A DNA stretch of 64,000 bases from Sinorhizobium sojae CCBAU 05684 (GTDB taxonomy: Bacteria > Pseudomonadota > Alphaproteobacteria > Rhizobiales > Rhizobiaceae), in NCBI RefSeq assembly GCF_002288525.1, contig NZ_CP023067.1, forward strand, positions 1,116,001-1,180,000, given 5' to 3'. Shown here piece after piece: positions 39,111 through 48,209 of this stretch. The translations under genes and the position numbers were made by a program. Numbering within the stretch: position 1 is the first letter of the stretch; every line of letters starts with the position of its first letter. Under the pieces are notes generated by a model that saw only the letters and a list, made by a program, of their open reading frames with translations, did no database searches and was not told the DNA's origin.

Positions 39111-39587
39111 ATGAAACTGAACGAAATCAAGGACAACGAAGGCGCGACCAAGAGCCGCAAGCGTGTCGGTCGCGGTATCGGTTCCGGATCCGGCAAAACC
39201 GGCGGCCGCGGCGTGAAGGGCCAGAAGGCTCGTTCGGGCGTCTCGATCAACGGCTTCGAAGGCGGTCAGATGCCCATCTACCGTCGTCTTCCGAAGCGCG
39301 GCTTCAACAACATCTTCGCCTCGGAATATGTTGTCGTGTCGCTTGGTCGGATCCAGGCTGCCGTCGACGCCAACAAGCTCGATGCGTCGAAGACGGTCGA
39401 TGCGGCCGCCCTCAAGGCTGCGGGCGTCATCCGGCGCGCCAAGGACGGCGTCCGCGTTCTGGGCGATGGTGAACTGAAGTCGAAGGTCTCGCTCGAGGTT
39501 GCCGGCGCTTCCAAGTCTGCGGTCGAGAAGATCGAAAAGGCCGGCGGGTCGATCAAGCTGCTCGCAGCAGCAGCCGCCGCTGAATAA
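39111..39587 (+). CDS. rplO: 50S ribosomal protein L15
   Basis: 158 residues. The Gly/Lys-rich N terminus ([20 protein letters not shown]) penetrates the 23S rRNA. L15 is a late assembly protein near domain II and V. The terminator at 39597 follows at once, so secY is partly separated from the ribosomal genes. Confidence 0.97.
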   Translation: MKLNEIKDNEGATKSRKRVGRGIGSGSGKTGGRGVKGQKARSGVSINGFEGGQMPIYRRLPKRGFNNIFASEYVVVSLGRIQAAVDANKLDASKTVDAAALKAAGVIRRAKDGVRVLGDGELKSKVSLEVAGASKSAVEKIEKAGGSIKLLAAAAAAE

Positions 39588-39596
39588 TATTACGAC

Positions 39597-39632
39597 AAAC
39601 CGCCCGGGGTGCTTCACGCCGGGCGGTTTTGC
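39597..39632 (+). terminator. Terminator between rplO and secY
   Basis: AAACCGCCCGG (39597-39607) pairs with CCGGGCGGTTT (39619-39629) around an 11-base loop, followed by TTGC. The stem is strong but the T run short. A 189-base spacer then leads to secY, which probably has its own promoter. Confidence 0.75.
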
Positions 39633-39818
39633 TCCCATATGTGAGCCTCACGTCCGAGCGCGGCGAATCGCCTGCCGCGACGCGACACAACGGAAACCGC
39701 GGTGAGGCATCCGATTGCAGCGACAATCGCCTCGCGTCAGGTTTTCGGCAAAGAAGACTTATTCGATCCGGAACCGGGCTGTCCCGCCGCTTCCGGAATT
39801 CGGCACGCGGAGAATTGC

Positions 39819-41159
39819 ATGGCTTCTGCAGCGGAACAGCTCGCCTCGAACCTGAATTTTTCGACTTTCGCCAAAGCGGAAGATCTGAAGAAACGGCTCT
39901 GGTTCACACTCGGTGCGCTCCTGGTTTACCGTCTAGGCACCTATATCCCTCTGCCCGGTCTCAATCCGGAAGCCTTCGCTCAGGCCTTTCAGGGGCAGTC
40001 CGGCGGCATTCTCGGCCTGTTCAACATGTTTGCGGGCGGCGCAGTCGAGCGTATGGCGATCTTCGCACTCGGCATCATGCCCTATATCTCCGCCTCGATC
40101 ATCGTTCAGCTGATGACGTCGGTCGTTCCGACGCTCGAGCAGCTGAAGAAGGAAGGCGAGCAGGGGCGAAAGGTCATCAACCAGTATACCCGCTACGGCA
40201 CCGTGCTGCTGGGCACGATGCAGGCCTACGGCATTGCCGTCGGCCTTGAAAGCGGCAGCGGTCTCGTCAACGATCCGGGCTGGTTCTTCCGCATTTCCAC
40301 CGTCATTTCGCTCCTCGGCGGCACGATGTTCCTGATGTGGCTTGGCGAGCAGATCACGTCGCGCGGTATCGGCAACGGCATCTCGCTCATCATCTTTGCC
40401 GGCATTGTCGCGGCCCTGCCGTCGGCGCTGGCCGGTACGCTGGAACTCGGCCGGACCGGCGCGCTGTCGACGCCGCTGATCCTTGCTATCATCGTTATGG
40501 TGGTTGCCGTGATCGCGCTGATCGTTTTCGTCGAGCGTGCGCAGCGCCGTCTGCTGATTCAGTATCCGAAGCGACAGGTGGGCAACCGCATGTTCCAGGG
40601 CGACACTTCGCATCTGCCGCTCAAGCTCAACACTTCGGGCGTGATCCCGGCGATCTTTGCATCGTCGCTCCTGTTGCTGCCGGCGACGGCTGCCGGCTTC
40701 GCCAATACCGCGACACTGCCCGACTGGGCAACGGCGGTTGTCGGCGCGCTGTCCCACGGTCAGCCGCTCTATATGGTGCTCTATGGTGCGATGATTGCTT
40801 TCTTCGCCTTCTTCTATACGGCGATCGTCTTCAATCCGAAGGACACCGCCGACAATCTGAAGAAGCACGGCGGCTTCATCCCGGGGATCCGTCCGGGCGA
40901 GCGCACCGCCGAATATATCGACTACGTGCTGACGCGCATCACCGTCGTCGGCGCGCTCTACCTGGTTTTCGTCTGTATTCTGCCTGAAATCCTTATCTCG
41001 CAGACCGGCGTGCCGTTCTACCTTGGTGGTACGTCGCTTTTGATTGTTGTCAGCGTCACCCTTGATACGGTAGCACAGGTTCAGGGTCATCTCATTGCCC
41101 AGCAATATGAGGGGCTGATCAAGAAGTCGAAGCTGCGCGGAGGAAAGAGGGGACGATGA
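39819..41159 (+). CDS. secY: Preprotein translocase subunit SecY
   Basis: 446 residues from ATG at 39819 (GCGGAGAAT upstream); earlier in-frame starts lie in the terminator-distal leader. Ten transmembrane segments can be placed, with conserved [14 protein letters not shown] in the first and [20 protein letters not shown] in the middle. SecY is the protein-conducting channel of the inner membrane. Its end overlaps adk by 4 bases (ATGA). Confidence 0.97.
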   Translation: MASAAEQLASNLNFSTFAKAEDLKKRLWFTLGALLVYRLGTYIPLPGLNPEAFAQAFQGQSGGILGLFNMFAGGAVERMAIFALGIMPYISASIIVQLMTSVVPTLEQLKKEGEQGRKVINQYTRYGTVLLGTMQAYGIAVGLESGSGLVNDPGWFFRISTVISLLGGTMFLMWLGEQITSRGIGNGISLIIFAGIVAALPSALAGTLELGRTGALSTPLILAIIVMVVAVIALIVFVERAQRRLLIQYPKRQVGNRMFQGDTSHLPLKLNTSGVIPAIFASSLLLLPATAAGFANTATLPDWATAVVGALSHGQPLYMVLYGAMIAFFAFFYTAIVFNPKDTADNLKKHGGFIPGIRPGERTAEYIDYVLTRITVVGALYLVFVCILPEILISQTGVPFYLGGTSLLIVVSVTLDTVAQVQGHLIAQQYEGLIKKSKLRGGKRGR

Positions 41160-41734
41160 GACTTATTTTTTTGGGACCGCCGGGTGCTGGCAAGGGAACG
41201 CAGGCCAAGCTTCTGACGGAGAGATACGGCATTCCTCAGCTTTCTACTGGAGACATGCTCCGCTCCGCCGTCGCCCAAGGGAGTGAAGTCGGTAAGCGCG
41301 CGAAAGCGGTGATGGATGCGGGGCAACTCGTCTCCGACGAGATCGTCAATGAAATCGTTTCCGACCGCATCGAAGCTCCGGATTGCGCGAAGGGCTTCAT
41401 CCTCGATGGTTATCCGCGGACGGTTCCGCAGGCGATTGCGCTCGACCGGATGCTCGAGCAGAAGGGCATGAAGCTCGACGCCGTCATCGAACTCAAAGTC
41501 GACGAGGGCGCTCTTGTGCGGCGCATGGAGAATCGCGTAGCGGAAACCGTGGCGGCGGGAGGAAACGTCCGTTCCGACGACAACCCTGAAGCCTTCCGGC
41601 GCCGGCTGGAGGAGTACCGGGCGAAGACCGCTCCGCTTTCGGCGCATTATGCAGGCACCGGCCAATTGAAGACGGTGGACGGCATGGCTGATGTCGACAC
41701 GGTCAGCGCCGAAATCGAGAAGATTCTGGCCTAG
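41156..41734 (+). CDS. adk: Adenylate kinase, short-LID form
   Basis: 192 residues. P-loop [15 protein letters not shown] at the N terminus; AMP-binding [10 protein letters not shown] and [10 protein letters not shown]. The zinc or long LID domain of E. coli is missing, giving the short type common in alphaproteobacteria. It interconverts ATP, AMP and ADP. Position secY-adk-rpsM, without rpmJ or infA, is typical of this class. Confidence 0.97.
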   Translation: MRLIFLGPPGAGKGTQAKLLTERYGIPQLSTGDMLRSAVAQGSEVGKRAKAVMDAGQLVSDEIVNEIVSDRIEAPDCAKGFILDGYPRTVPQAIALDRMLEQKGMKLDAVIELKVDEGALVRRMENRVAETVAAGGNVRSDDNPEAFRRRLEEYRAKTAPLSAHYAGTGQLKTVDGMADVDTVSAEIEKILA

Positions 41735-41965
41735 GCTGTTGCCTTTGCCAAAATGGAAACGCCGGGAGTTGACTTTTCCGGGCGATTCCTCCAAAGACAG
41801 CGTCAACTCGCGATATGAGAAGCGATCGGCGCGGTCTTCAAACAAACGAAGTCCGGGTACGGTCGTTTTTGACATGTCTCGAACCTCAATCAACGAGCGG
41901 CTCTTCGAGGCCGCGTAACGAAGCACCTATTGCCGGATGGCAACTGGAACGCAAGGAGAATAGAC

Positions 41966-42334
41966 GTGGCACGTATCGCTGGCGTCAACATCCCGACGGC
42001 AAAGCGCGTCGTCATCGCGCTGACCTATATCCACGGGATCGGCCCGAAATTCGCGCGGGAAATCATCGAGAAGGTCGGTATTCCGGCTGAGCGTCGTGTG
42101 CACCAGCTGACGGACGCAGAAGTCCTTCAGATCCGTGAAGCGATCGACCGCGACTACCAGGTCGAAGGTGACCTGCGCCGCGAGACGGCGATGAACATCA
42201 AGCGTCTGATGGACCTCGGCTGCTACCGCGGCCTGCGTCATCGTCGCGGCCTGCCGGTGCGTGGTCAGCGTACCCACACCAATGCCCGCACCCGCAAAGG
42301 TCCGGCAAAGGCGATCGCCGGCAAGAAGAAGTAA
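41966..42334 (+). CDS. rpsM: 30S ribosomal protein S13
   Basis: 122 residues with a GTG start at 41966, 6 bases after AAGGAGAA. An ATG at 41930 is in frame but lacks a site and would add a non-conserved tail. Conserved [20 protein letters not shown] and [21 protein letters not shown]13 forms head-to-50S bridges. A terminator follows, unlike in E. coli where rpsM and rpsK are close. Confidence 0.96.
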   Translation: MARIAGVNIPTAKRVVIALTYIHGIGPKFAREIIEKVGIPAERRVHQLTDAEVLQIREAIDRDYQVEGDLRRETAMNIKRLMDLGCYRGLRHRRGLPVRGQRTHTNARTRKGPAKAIAGKKK

Positions 42335-42354
42335 TTTCCCGAAAAGGGAAAACG

Positions 42355-42384
42355 GGAGGCTGGCGTTCGCGCCGGCCTCCTTTT
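42355..42384 (+). terminator. Terminator between rpsM and rpsK
   Basis: GGAGGCTGGCG (42355-42365) pairs with CGCCGGCCTCC (42370-42380), one U-G pair, around a TTCG tetraloop, then TTTT. This is a canonical Rho-independent terminator inside the alpha cluster. rpsK then lies 175 bases further on and probably has its own promoter. Confidence 0.85.
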
Positions 42385-42559
42385 GCAGTTTGGGAAGGCG
42401 ACAGCCTGACCTTCGCGGGGCCTTGAGGGGCTCGGCGAAATGACCGCGGAGCCGGTTGTCGGCTTCGCATTTCGAAGATGCAGGGCAGGGGACGAACAAT
42501 CCTTTTCCCGGTGGAGCCGCTGGAATTACGGCGGTGCAGAGATCTAAGAAAGGGATCCA

Positions 42560-42949
42560 ATGGCCAAGGAAGCCACCCGCGTTCGCCGCCGCGAGCGCAA
42601 GAACATCACGTCTGGCGTCGCGCACGTCAATTCGTCGTTCAACAACACGATGATCACCATCACCGACGCGCAGGGCAATGCAATTGCCTGGTCGTCCGCC
42701 GGCGCCAAGGGCTTCAAGGGTTCGCGCAAGTCGACCCCGTTTGCGGCTCAGATCGCCGCTGAGGACTGCGCCAAGAAGGCCCAGGAACACGGCATGAAGT
42801 CGCTCGAAGTCGAAGTCTGCGGTCCGGGTTCGGGTCGTGAATCCGCGCTTCGCGCGCTGCAGGCGGCGGGCTTCATGATCACGTCGATCCGCGACGTGAC
42901 ACCGATCCCGCACAACGGCTGCCGTCCGCGCAAGAAGCGCCGCGTCTGA
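42560..42949 (+). CDS. rpsK: 30S ribosomal protein S11
   Basis: 129 residues. Conserved [20 protein letters not shown] and [18 protein letters not shown] at the C terminus. S11 shapes the platform where the Shine-Dalgarno helix lies. GAAAGGGATCCA precedes the ATG. rpoA begins 104 bases after its stop. Confidence 0.97.
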
Positions 42950-43053
42950 TCATATGGATTCCACATTCCGGTGGGGGCGCCTGAGGCGTTCTCCCGGACT
43001 TCGGGGCTCGGTTGCCACGATTGGATGGTGGCAACGAACGGAAGGCAGAAAAC

Positions 43054-44064
43054 ATGATCCAGAAAAATTGGCAGGAATTGATCAAGCCGAACAAGGTAGA
43101 GTTCACCTCTTCCGGCCGCACCAAGGTGGCGTTGGTTGCGGAACCGCTCGAACGCGGCTTCGGTCTGACGCTCGGCAATGCGCTTCGCCGCGTGCTTCTT
43201 TCGTCGCTGCGCGGTGCTGCCGTGACGGCAGTGCAGATCGACGGCGTGTTGCACGAGTTCTCCTCGATCCCGGGTGTACGGGAAGATGTGACGGACATCG
43301 TGCTCAACATCAAGGAAATCGCCATCAAGATGGATGGCGACGACGCAAAGCGCATGGTCGTGCGCAAGCAGGGTCCTGGCGTTGTAACCGCCGGTGATAT
43401 CCAGACGGTTGGCGACATCGAGATCCTCAACCCGAACCACGTGATCTGCACCCTCGACGAGGGCGCGGAAATCCGCATGGAATTCACCGTCAACAACGGC
43501 AAAGGCTATGTGCCGGCAGACCGCAACCGTTCCGAAGACGCTCCGATCGGTCTCATCCCGGTCGACAGTCTGTATTCGCCGGTCAAGAAGGTCTCCTACA
43601 AGGTCGAGAACACCCGTGAAGGCCAGGTCCTCGACTACGACAAGCTGACCATGTCGATCGAGACCGACGGCTCCGTCACGGGCGAAGACGCGATCGCCTT
43701 TGCGGCCCGCATTCTTCAGGACCAGCTCTCGGTCTTCGTCAATTTCGAAGAGCCGCAGAAGGAAGCCGAGGAAGAGGCCGTCACCGAACTCGCCTTCAAC
43801 CCGGCGCTGCTCAAGAAGGTCGACGAACTGGAGCTTTCCGTCCGTTCGGCCAACTGCCTGAAGAACGACAACATCGTCTATATCGGCGACCTCATTCAGA
43901 AGACGGAAGCAGAGATGCTCCGTACGCCGAATTTTGGTCGCAAGTCGCTCAACGAGATCAAGGAAGTTCTCGCTTCCATGGGCCTGCATCTCGGCATGGA
44001 AGTGCCGTCCTGGCCGCCGGAGAACATCGAAGATCTCGCCAAGCGCTACGAAGACCAATACTAG
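43054..44064 (+). CDS. rpoA: RNA polymerase alpha subunit
   Basis: 336 residues from ATG at 43054 (GGAAGGCAG upstream). The N-terminal assembly domain ([20 protein letters not shown]) and the C-terminal DNA- and activator-binding domain ([20 protein letters not shown], then [16 protein letters not shown]) are joined by an acidic linker. It nucleates polymerase assembly and contacts UP elements. An earlier in-frame ATG at 43012 lacks a binding site. Confidence 0.98.
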   Translation: MIQKNWQELIKPNKVEFTSSGRTKVALVAEPLERGFGLTLGNALRRVLLSSLRGAAVTAVQIDGVLHEFSSIPGVREDVTDIVLNIKEIAIKMDGDDAKRMVVRKQGPGVVTAGDIQTVGDIEILNPNHVICTLDEGAEIRMEFTVNNGKGYVPADRNRSEDAPIGLIPVDSLYSPVKKVSYKVENTREGQVLDYDKLTMSIETDGSVTGEDAIAFAARILQDQLSVFVNFEEPQKEAEEEAVTELAFNPALLKKVDELELSVRSANCLKNDNIVYIGDLIQKTEAEMLRTPNFGRKSLNEIKEVLASMGLHLGMEVPSWPPENIEDLAKRYEDQY

Positions 44065-44069
44065 GGCCG

Positions 44070-44091
44070 CACGCGTTCGAAAGAACGCGTG
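44070..44091 (+). promoter_or_regulatory. Hairpin after rpoA
   Basis: CACGCGTTC and GAACGCGTG pair perfectly over 9 bp around a GAAA tetraloop, 5 bases after the rpoA stop. No T run follows, so it is more likely an RNA-processing or stabilising element than a terminator. Confidence 0.5.
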
Positions 44092-44211
44092 AAGCTGGCC
44101 TTAGAACCTTGAACTGCGTATATGTCTAGTCGCTTCAAGCCATCGGCTCTCAGCGGAATATACGCCCCCGTTAGACTGCGGGCGGATGCCTGCAAGTAAA
44201 GGAGAATAGCC

Positions 44212-44634
44212 ATGCGCCACGCTAAAGCCGGTCGCAAGCTGAACAGAACCGCCAGCCACCGAAAGGCGATGTTTGCCAACATGGCAGCTTCGCTGATCGA
44301 ACACGAACAGATCGTGACGACCCTGCCGAAGGCAAAGGAAATCCGTCCGATCGTCGAAAAGCTCGTCACGCTCGGAAAGCGCGGCGACCTGCATGCTCGC
44401 CGCCAGGCGATCTCGCAGATTCGCGACGTTGCCGTGGTCTCGAAGCTGTTCGACGCGATTGCATCGCGCTACGCCACCCGCAACGGTGGCTATCTGCGCA
44501 TCATGAAGGCTGGATTCCGCCACGGCGACAATGCGCCGCTCGCTGTCATCGAATTCGTCGATCGCGACGTCGACGCCAAGGGCGCAAAGGATCGCGCTCG
44601 CGTCGCCGAAGCGGAAGAAGCCGAAGCAGCCTGA
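44212..44634 (+). CDS. rplQ: 50S ribosomal protein L17
   Basis: 140 residues, starting [20 protein letters not shown]. Conserved region [20 protein letters not shown]. The C terminus has an acidic alanine-rich tail (AEAEEAEAA). L17 lies at the tunnel exit side of the 50S subunit. AAAGGAGAA precedes the ATG. Last gene of the alpha cluster. Confidence 0.97.
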   Translation: MRHAKAGRKLNRTASHRKAMFANMAASLIEHEQIVTTLPKAKEIRPIVEKLVTLGKRGDLHARRQAISQIRDVAVVSKLFDAIASRYATRNGGYLRIMKAGFRHGDNAPLAVIEFVDRDVDAKGAKDRARVAEAEEAEAA

Positions 44635-44642
44635 TCCCGCTT

Positions 44643-44741
44643 GCGCATCGGTCCGCAAATCGGACCCGATTTTCGGAAAGACGATGCGCAGGTTCAAGGA
44701 GTTACAGCGTCCTTTGTGCGTCTGATAGGACGTGCGTCGCT
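44643..44741 (+). repeat. Palindromic intergenic repeat, copy 1
   Basis: Starts GCGCATCGGTCCGCAAATCG, has a palindrome (AAATCGG, ACCC, GATTTTCGG), then TTACAGCGTCCTTTGTGCGT and a GGACG half. It matches copy 2 at 46518-46615 in the same orientation over nearly 100 bases. This family of mosaic repeats is widespread in rhizobial intergenic DNA. It lies just after rplQ. Confidence 0.75.
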
Positions 44742-44760
44742 GTTGAGGGCAGGATGAATT

Positions 44761-44797
44761 AAAGCGGCCGGGTGATGCCTTCACCCGGCCGCTTTTT
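44761..44797. terminator. Bidirectional terminator between rplQ and msrQ
   Basis: AAAGCGGCCGGGTGA pairs with TCACCCGGCCGCTTT over 15 bp around a 5-base loop; the strand ends in TTTTT one way and starts with A residues the other way, so it can stop both converging transcripts. It overlaps the end of msrQ. Confidence 0.88.
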
Positions 44798-45446
44798 CCG
44801 TTGCTGGGCTCGGCCTTGCAACGCCGCTGCGCTGTCGTCTCCAGCGCAGGAAGGGCGTCCTGATTGGCCGCCATGCCAGAAGCAGTGCGACAAGGGCGAT
44901 ATAGAGCATCTGCTCCGGCCCTACGACCTTGACCGACATGGCGAAATGCAGGGCACCCGCCGCGGCGATCAGATAGACGAGCCGGTGGAGTTTGTTCCAG
45001 CGCTGCCCGAGCTTGCGGATCGACCAGTTGTTGGACGTCAGCGCGAGAGGAATGAGAAGCAGGAAGGCCGCCATGCCGATGGTGATGAAGGGGCGGCGGG
45101 CAATGTCGGCGACGATCGACGGAAATCGCAGCATCTGGTCGAGCAGCATATAGGCGAGGAAGTGCATCAGCACGTAATAGAAGGCGAGCAGGCCTAGTGC
45201 GCGGCGGTATCGCAGCCAGTTCAGGCCGAACAGATCGCGGACTGGCGTGATGGCGAGCGTTGCCACCAGAAAGCGCAGCGCCCAAAGGCCAAGCAGGTGC
45301 TCGAATTCCTTGACTGCGTTTCCGGGCAGTTGACCGGTGGCGCCGAGATAGAAGGCGGATGCCGCCGGGACGAAGCCGATGGCATAAAGTGCCCAGACCG
45401 ACGGACCGTGCAGGCGCTTGGGCAGGGCGGGAAGGAAGGAGGCCAT
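44781..45446 (-). CDS. msrQ: MsrQ heme-binding membrane subunit
   Basis: 221 residues from ATG at 45446, adjacent to the msrP stop; longer in-frame starts would overlap msrP. Six transmembrane helices can be placed, with His residues in FEHLLGLWALRFLVATLAIT, YYVLMHFLAYMLLD and KLHRLVYLIAAAGALHFAMS that are candidate b-heme ligands. MsrQ passes electrons from the quinone pool or flavin reductase to MsrP. Confidence 0.93.
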   Translation of the reverse strand: MASFLPALPKRLHGPSVWALYAIGFVPAASAFYLGATGQLPGNAVKEFEHLLGLWALRFLVATLAITPVRDLFGLNWLRYRRALGLLAFYYVLMHFLAYMLLDQMLRFPSIVADIARRPFITIGMAAFLLLIPLALTSNNWSIRKLGQRWNKLHRLVYLIAAAGALHFAMSVKVVGPEQMLYIALVALLLAWRPIRTPFLRWRRQRSGVARPSPATEKAAG

Positions 45447-45448
45447 CC

Positions 45449-46387
45449 TCAGAAATGCACCGTCAGGTCCATGCCGGTATAGAGGCTCGCGACCTCGTCG
45501 GCGTAGCCGTTGAAGGGGAGCGTATCGCGGCGGTTGGAGCCGAAAAAGCCGCCTTCGCCGATGCGGTTCTCCGTGGCCTGGCTCCAGCGGGGGTGGTCGA
45601 CGGCCGGATTCACATTGGCGTAGAAGCCGTATTCGTTCGGTGCCGCGAGGTTCCAGGTGCAGGGAGGCGTGGTTTCGGTGAGCGAGATGCGGACGATCGA
45701 TTTGATACCCTTGAAGCCGTATTTCCACGGCACGACCAGACGGATCGGAGCGCCATTCTGGTTCGGCAAGGTCTTGCCATAGAGACCGACGGCAAGGATC
45801 GTCAGCGGGTGTCGGGCTTCGTCGAGCCGAAGGCCCTCGCGATAGGGCCAGGGCAGGGGCTGGAACAGGCCGGATTGACCTGGCATTTCCTCCGGCCGAA
45901 CGACGGTTTCGAAGGCGACATATTTGGCGCTGCCAAGCGGCTCTACTTTGTCCAGGAGCGAGGCCAGCGGAAAGCCGATCCAGGGGATCACCATCGACCA
46001 CGCCTCGACGCAGCGCATGCGGTAGACACGCTCCTCGAGCGGGAAGCGGAGAAGTTCCTGGAGACCGAACTCTCGCGGCTTCCCGACGAGGCCATCGACC
46101 TTGACCGTCCACGGCGTGGGTTTGAACCCGCCCGACCGGGCGGCGGGATCGGCCTTGCCCGTGCCGAATTCGTAGAAGTTGTTGTAGCTCGTGACGTCCT
46201 CTTCCGGCGTCAGGGCCTCGTCCACCTTATAGGAGCTTGAGACCGCCTCCAGCGCCGCTGCATCCGCGGCCCGCGTGCCGAGCGCCAGGCTACCGGCGGC
46301 GGCCGCGAGGAAGGTGCGCCGACCGAGGAAAAAGCGTTCCGGTGTGATCTCGGAGGCGGCGATCCGCGGTGGGCGGTAATAGGACAT
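45449..46387 (-). CDS. msrP: MsrP, periplasmic methionine sulfoxide reductase (molybdenum)
   Basis: 312 residues from ATG at 46387 (GAGGAACCGAA upstream); the frame extends further but that part is repeat DNA. A Tat signal, [16 protein letters not shown], is at about residues 24-39. The molybdopterin Cys lies in [20 protein letters not shown]. It repairs oxidised Met in envelope proteins using electrons from MsrQ. The stop and the msrQ start are 2 bases apart: a two-gene operon. Both genes lie between two copies of the same repeat. Confidence 0.93.
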   Translation of the reverse strand: MSYYRPPRIAASEITPERFFLGRRTFLAAAAGSLALGTRAADAAALEAVSSSYKVDEALTPEEDVTSYNNFYEFGTGKADPAARSGGFKPTPWTVKVDGLVGKPREFGLQELLRFPLEERVYRMRCVEAWSMVIPWIGFPLASLLDKVEPLGSAKYVAFETVVRPEEMPGQSGLFQPLPWPYREGLRLDEARHPLTILAVGLYGKTLPNQNGAPIRLVVPWKYGFKGIKSIVRISLTETTPPCTWNLAAPNEYGFYANVNPAVDHPRWSQATENRIGEGGFFGSNRRDTLPFNGYADEVASLYTGMDLTVHF

Positions 46388-46811
46388 TTCGGTTCCTCTG
46401 CGTCGAATGATGGTGCAGTCAGATGACCAAAGTTTAACGCACTCGGAAAGAGGCGCCAGACCACGTTTTCGTGCATGTTGCGTGAGCAGCGCGGCTGTGG
46501 AGGCGACAGGTTTCCTGGCGCATCGGCCCAAAATCGGACCCGATTTTGGGAAAGCACGATGCGTGCTTCAAAGAATTACAGCGTCCTTTGTGCATCCCGA
46601 AGGGCGCACGGCGCTGAACGAGGTTTGCCCTTAAGTGGTCGGTGGATGCACGGGCCGCGCGTTTGCCTTTTTTCTCGCGAAATCCTATCTGAACTCGTGC
46701 ACGCCGCCGGAACTCTTTTGGGGCAGCGTTCATGAAAAGACCAGCATCCGGGGCGCGCCCTCGAAATTCGAACGCGGCGCGCTTCCGCGGCAGTGAAAGG
46801 GAGAATGCTTT
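46388..46811. other. Divergent intergenic region msrP / HtrA-type protease
   Basis: Contains repeat copy 2 (46518-46615) and the promoters of both flanking genes, which I cannot place with confidence. Short open frames here are within the repeat and are not genes. Confidence 0.5.
46518..46615 (+). repeat. Palindromic intergenic repeat, copy 2
   Basis: GCGCATCGGCCCAAAATCGG, then ACCCGATTTTGGG closing the first palindrome, then TTACAGCGTCCTTTGTGC and a second palindrome made of AGCG and CGCT ends. Same orientation as copy 1 at 44643. Confidence 0.75.
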
Positions 46812-48209
46812 ATGATATTTGGCGGTCGGGTTCTGTCGTCTCTTGTCCTTGCTATCGCCATGTCGAGCTCCGCCGGAGCGCAGGATGCCAAGGTCGTTCC
46901 CCAATCCCGCGTCGAAATGCAACTCTCCTTCGCGCCCCTGGTCAAACAGACAGCGAATGCCGTGGTCAACGTTTACGCCGAGCGGGTCGTCGAGCGGCGC
47001 TCGATATTTTCCGGAGATCCCTTCTTCGAGGAATTCTTCGGCCAGCGCATGCCGAATCGCAGCGAGAAGCAATCGTCGCTCGGATCGGGCGTGATCGTCG
47101 GCCGCAACGGCGTCGTCGTGACCAACAACCACGTCATCGAAGGCGCTGACGACATCAAGGTGGCACTTGTGGATGGACGCGAATTTCCCTGCAAGATCGT
47201 GCTCAAGGACGACCGCCTCGATCTTGCGGTATTGAAGATTCAGGCGGGCGGCCCGTTCGATATCGTTCCGATCGGCGACTCGGATGCGGTCGAGGTGGGT
47301 GACCTGGTCCTGGCGATGGGGAATCCGTTCGGGGTCGGGCAGACGGTGACGAGCGGCATCGTATCCGCGCTCGCCCGCAATCAGATTTCCAATGGCGATT
47401 TCGGCTTCTTCATCCAGACCGATGCGGCCATCAACCCCGGAAACTCGGGCGGCGCCCTGATCAACATGAACGGCGAGCTGATCGGTATCAACACGGCCAT
47501 CTTCTCGCGCGGTGGCGGCTCCAATGGTGTCGGCTTTGCGATTCCCGCCAATCTGGTCAAGGTCTTCGTCGCCTCGGCGGAAGGTGGGGGCGGTTCCTTC
47601 ATCCGTCCCTTCGTCGGTGCGAGCTTCGAGCCGGTCACTTCGGATATCGCGGAAGCGCTCGGGCTCCATCGTGCCCGCGGCGCGCTGGTCACGGCGGTGT
47701 TCCCCAATGGTCCGGCCGCACATGCCGGCCTGAAGCCCGGCCAGGTCGTGACGGCGATCAACGGTATCGCCGTCGAACATCCCGATGCTCTCGGCTACCG
47801 CCTGACGACCGTCGGCATCGGCCATGAGGCGCGCGTGACGATTTCGGAAAATGGGAAGGCGTACGACATCACCATGAAGCTGGAGCGGGCGCCGGAAACC
47901 GAGCCGCGTGACGAAAGGCTGATCGAGGGCAGGAATCCTTTCGCCGGCGCGATCGTGGCCAATCTGTCGCCGCGGCTGGCGGAGGAACTGCGCATGCCGA
48001 CCTCCTCGCAGGGTGTCGTCGTCGCGGCGGTCAATCGCGGTTCGCCGGCGGCGCGGATCGGGCTCGAGCCGAAGGACATCGTGCGATCCGTGAATGGCGT
48101 GACCATCGACAGTTCGAAGACGCTGGAGAGCGTCGTTGCCGAAGAAGCCTCTTTCTGGCGCGTCGAGATCGAGCGCAACGGCCAGATCATTCGTCAGTTT
48201 TTCCGATGA
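46812..48209 (+). CDS. HtrA/DegP-type periplasmic serine protease with two PDZ domains
   Basis: 465 residues. Signal peptide about 1-23 (GGRVLSSLVLAIAMSSSAGA, cleaved before QD). Trypsin-like domain with His in TNNHVIEG, Asp in DRLDLAVLKI and Ser in INPGNSGGALIN. Two PDZ domains follow (about 260-350 and 370-460; GLHRARGALVTAVFPNGPAA, PTSSQGVVVAAVNRGSPAA). It degrades or refolds damaged envelope proteins. AAAGGGAGAATGC precedes the ATG. Its end overlaps rarA by 4 bases. Which of the several rhizobial DegP paralogues it is cannot be told here. Confidence 0.92.
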   Translation: MIFGGRVLSSLVLAIAMSSSAGAQDAKVVPQSRVEMQLSFAPLVKQTANAVVNVYAERVVERRSIFSGDPFFEEFFGQRMPNRSEKQSSLGSGVIVGRNGVVVTNNHVIEGADDIKVALVDGREFPCKIVLKDDRLDLAVLKIQAGGPFDIVPIGDSDAVEVGDLVLAMGNPFGVGQTVTSGIVSALARNQISNGDFGFFIQTDAAINPGNSGGALINMNGELIGINTAIFSRGGGSNGVGFAIPANLVKVFVASAEGGGGSFIRPFVGASFEPVTSDIAEALGLHRARGALVTAVFPNGPAAHAGLKPGQVVTAINGIAVEHPDALGYRLTTVGIGHEARVTISENGKAYDITMKLERAPETEPRDERLIEGRNPFAGAIVANLSPRLAEELRMPTSSQGVVVAAVNRGSPAARIGLEPKDIVRSVNGVTIDSSKTLESVVAEEASFWRVEIERNGQIIRQFFR

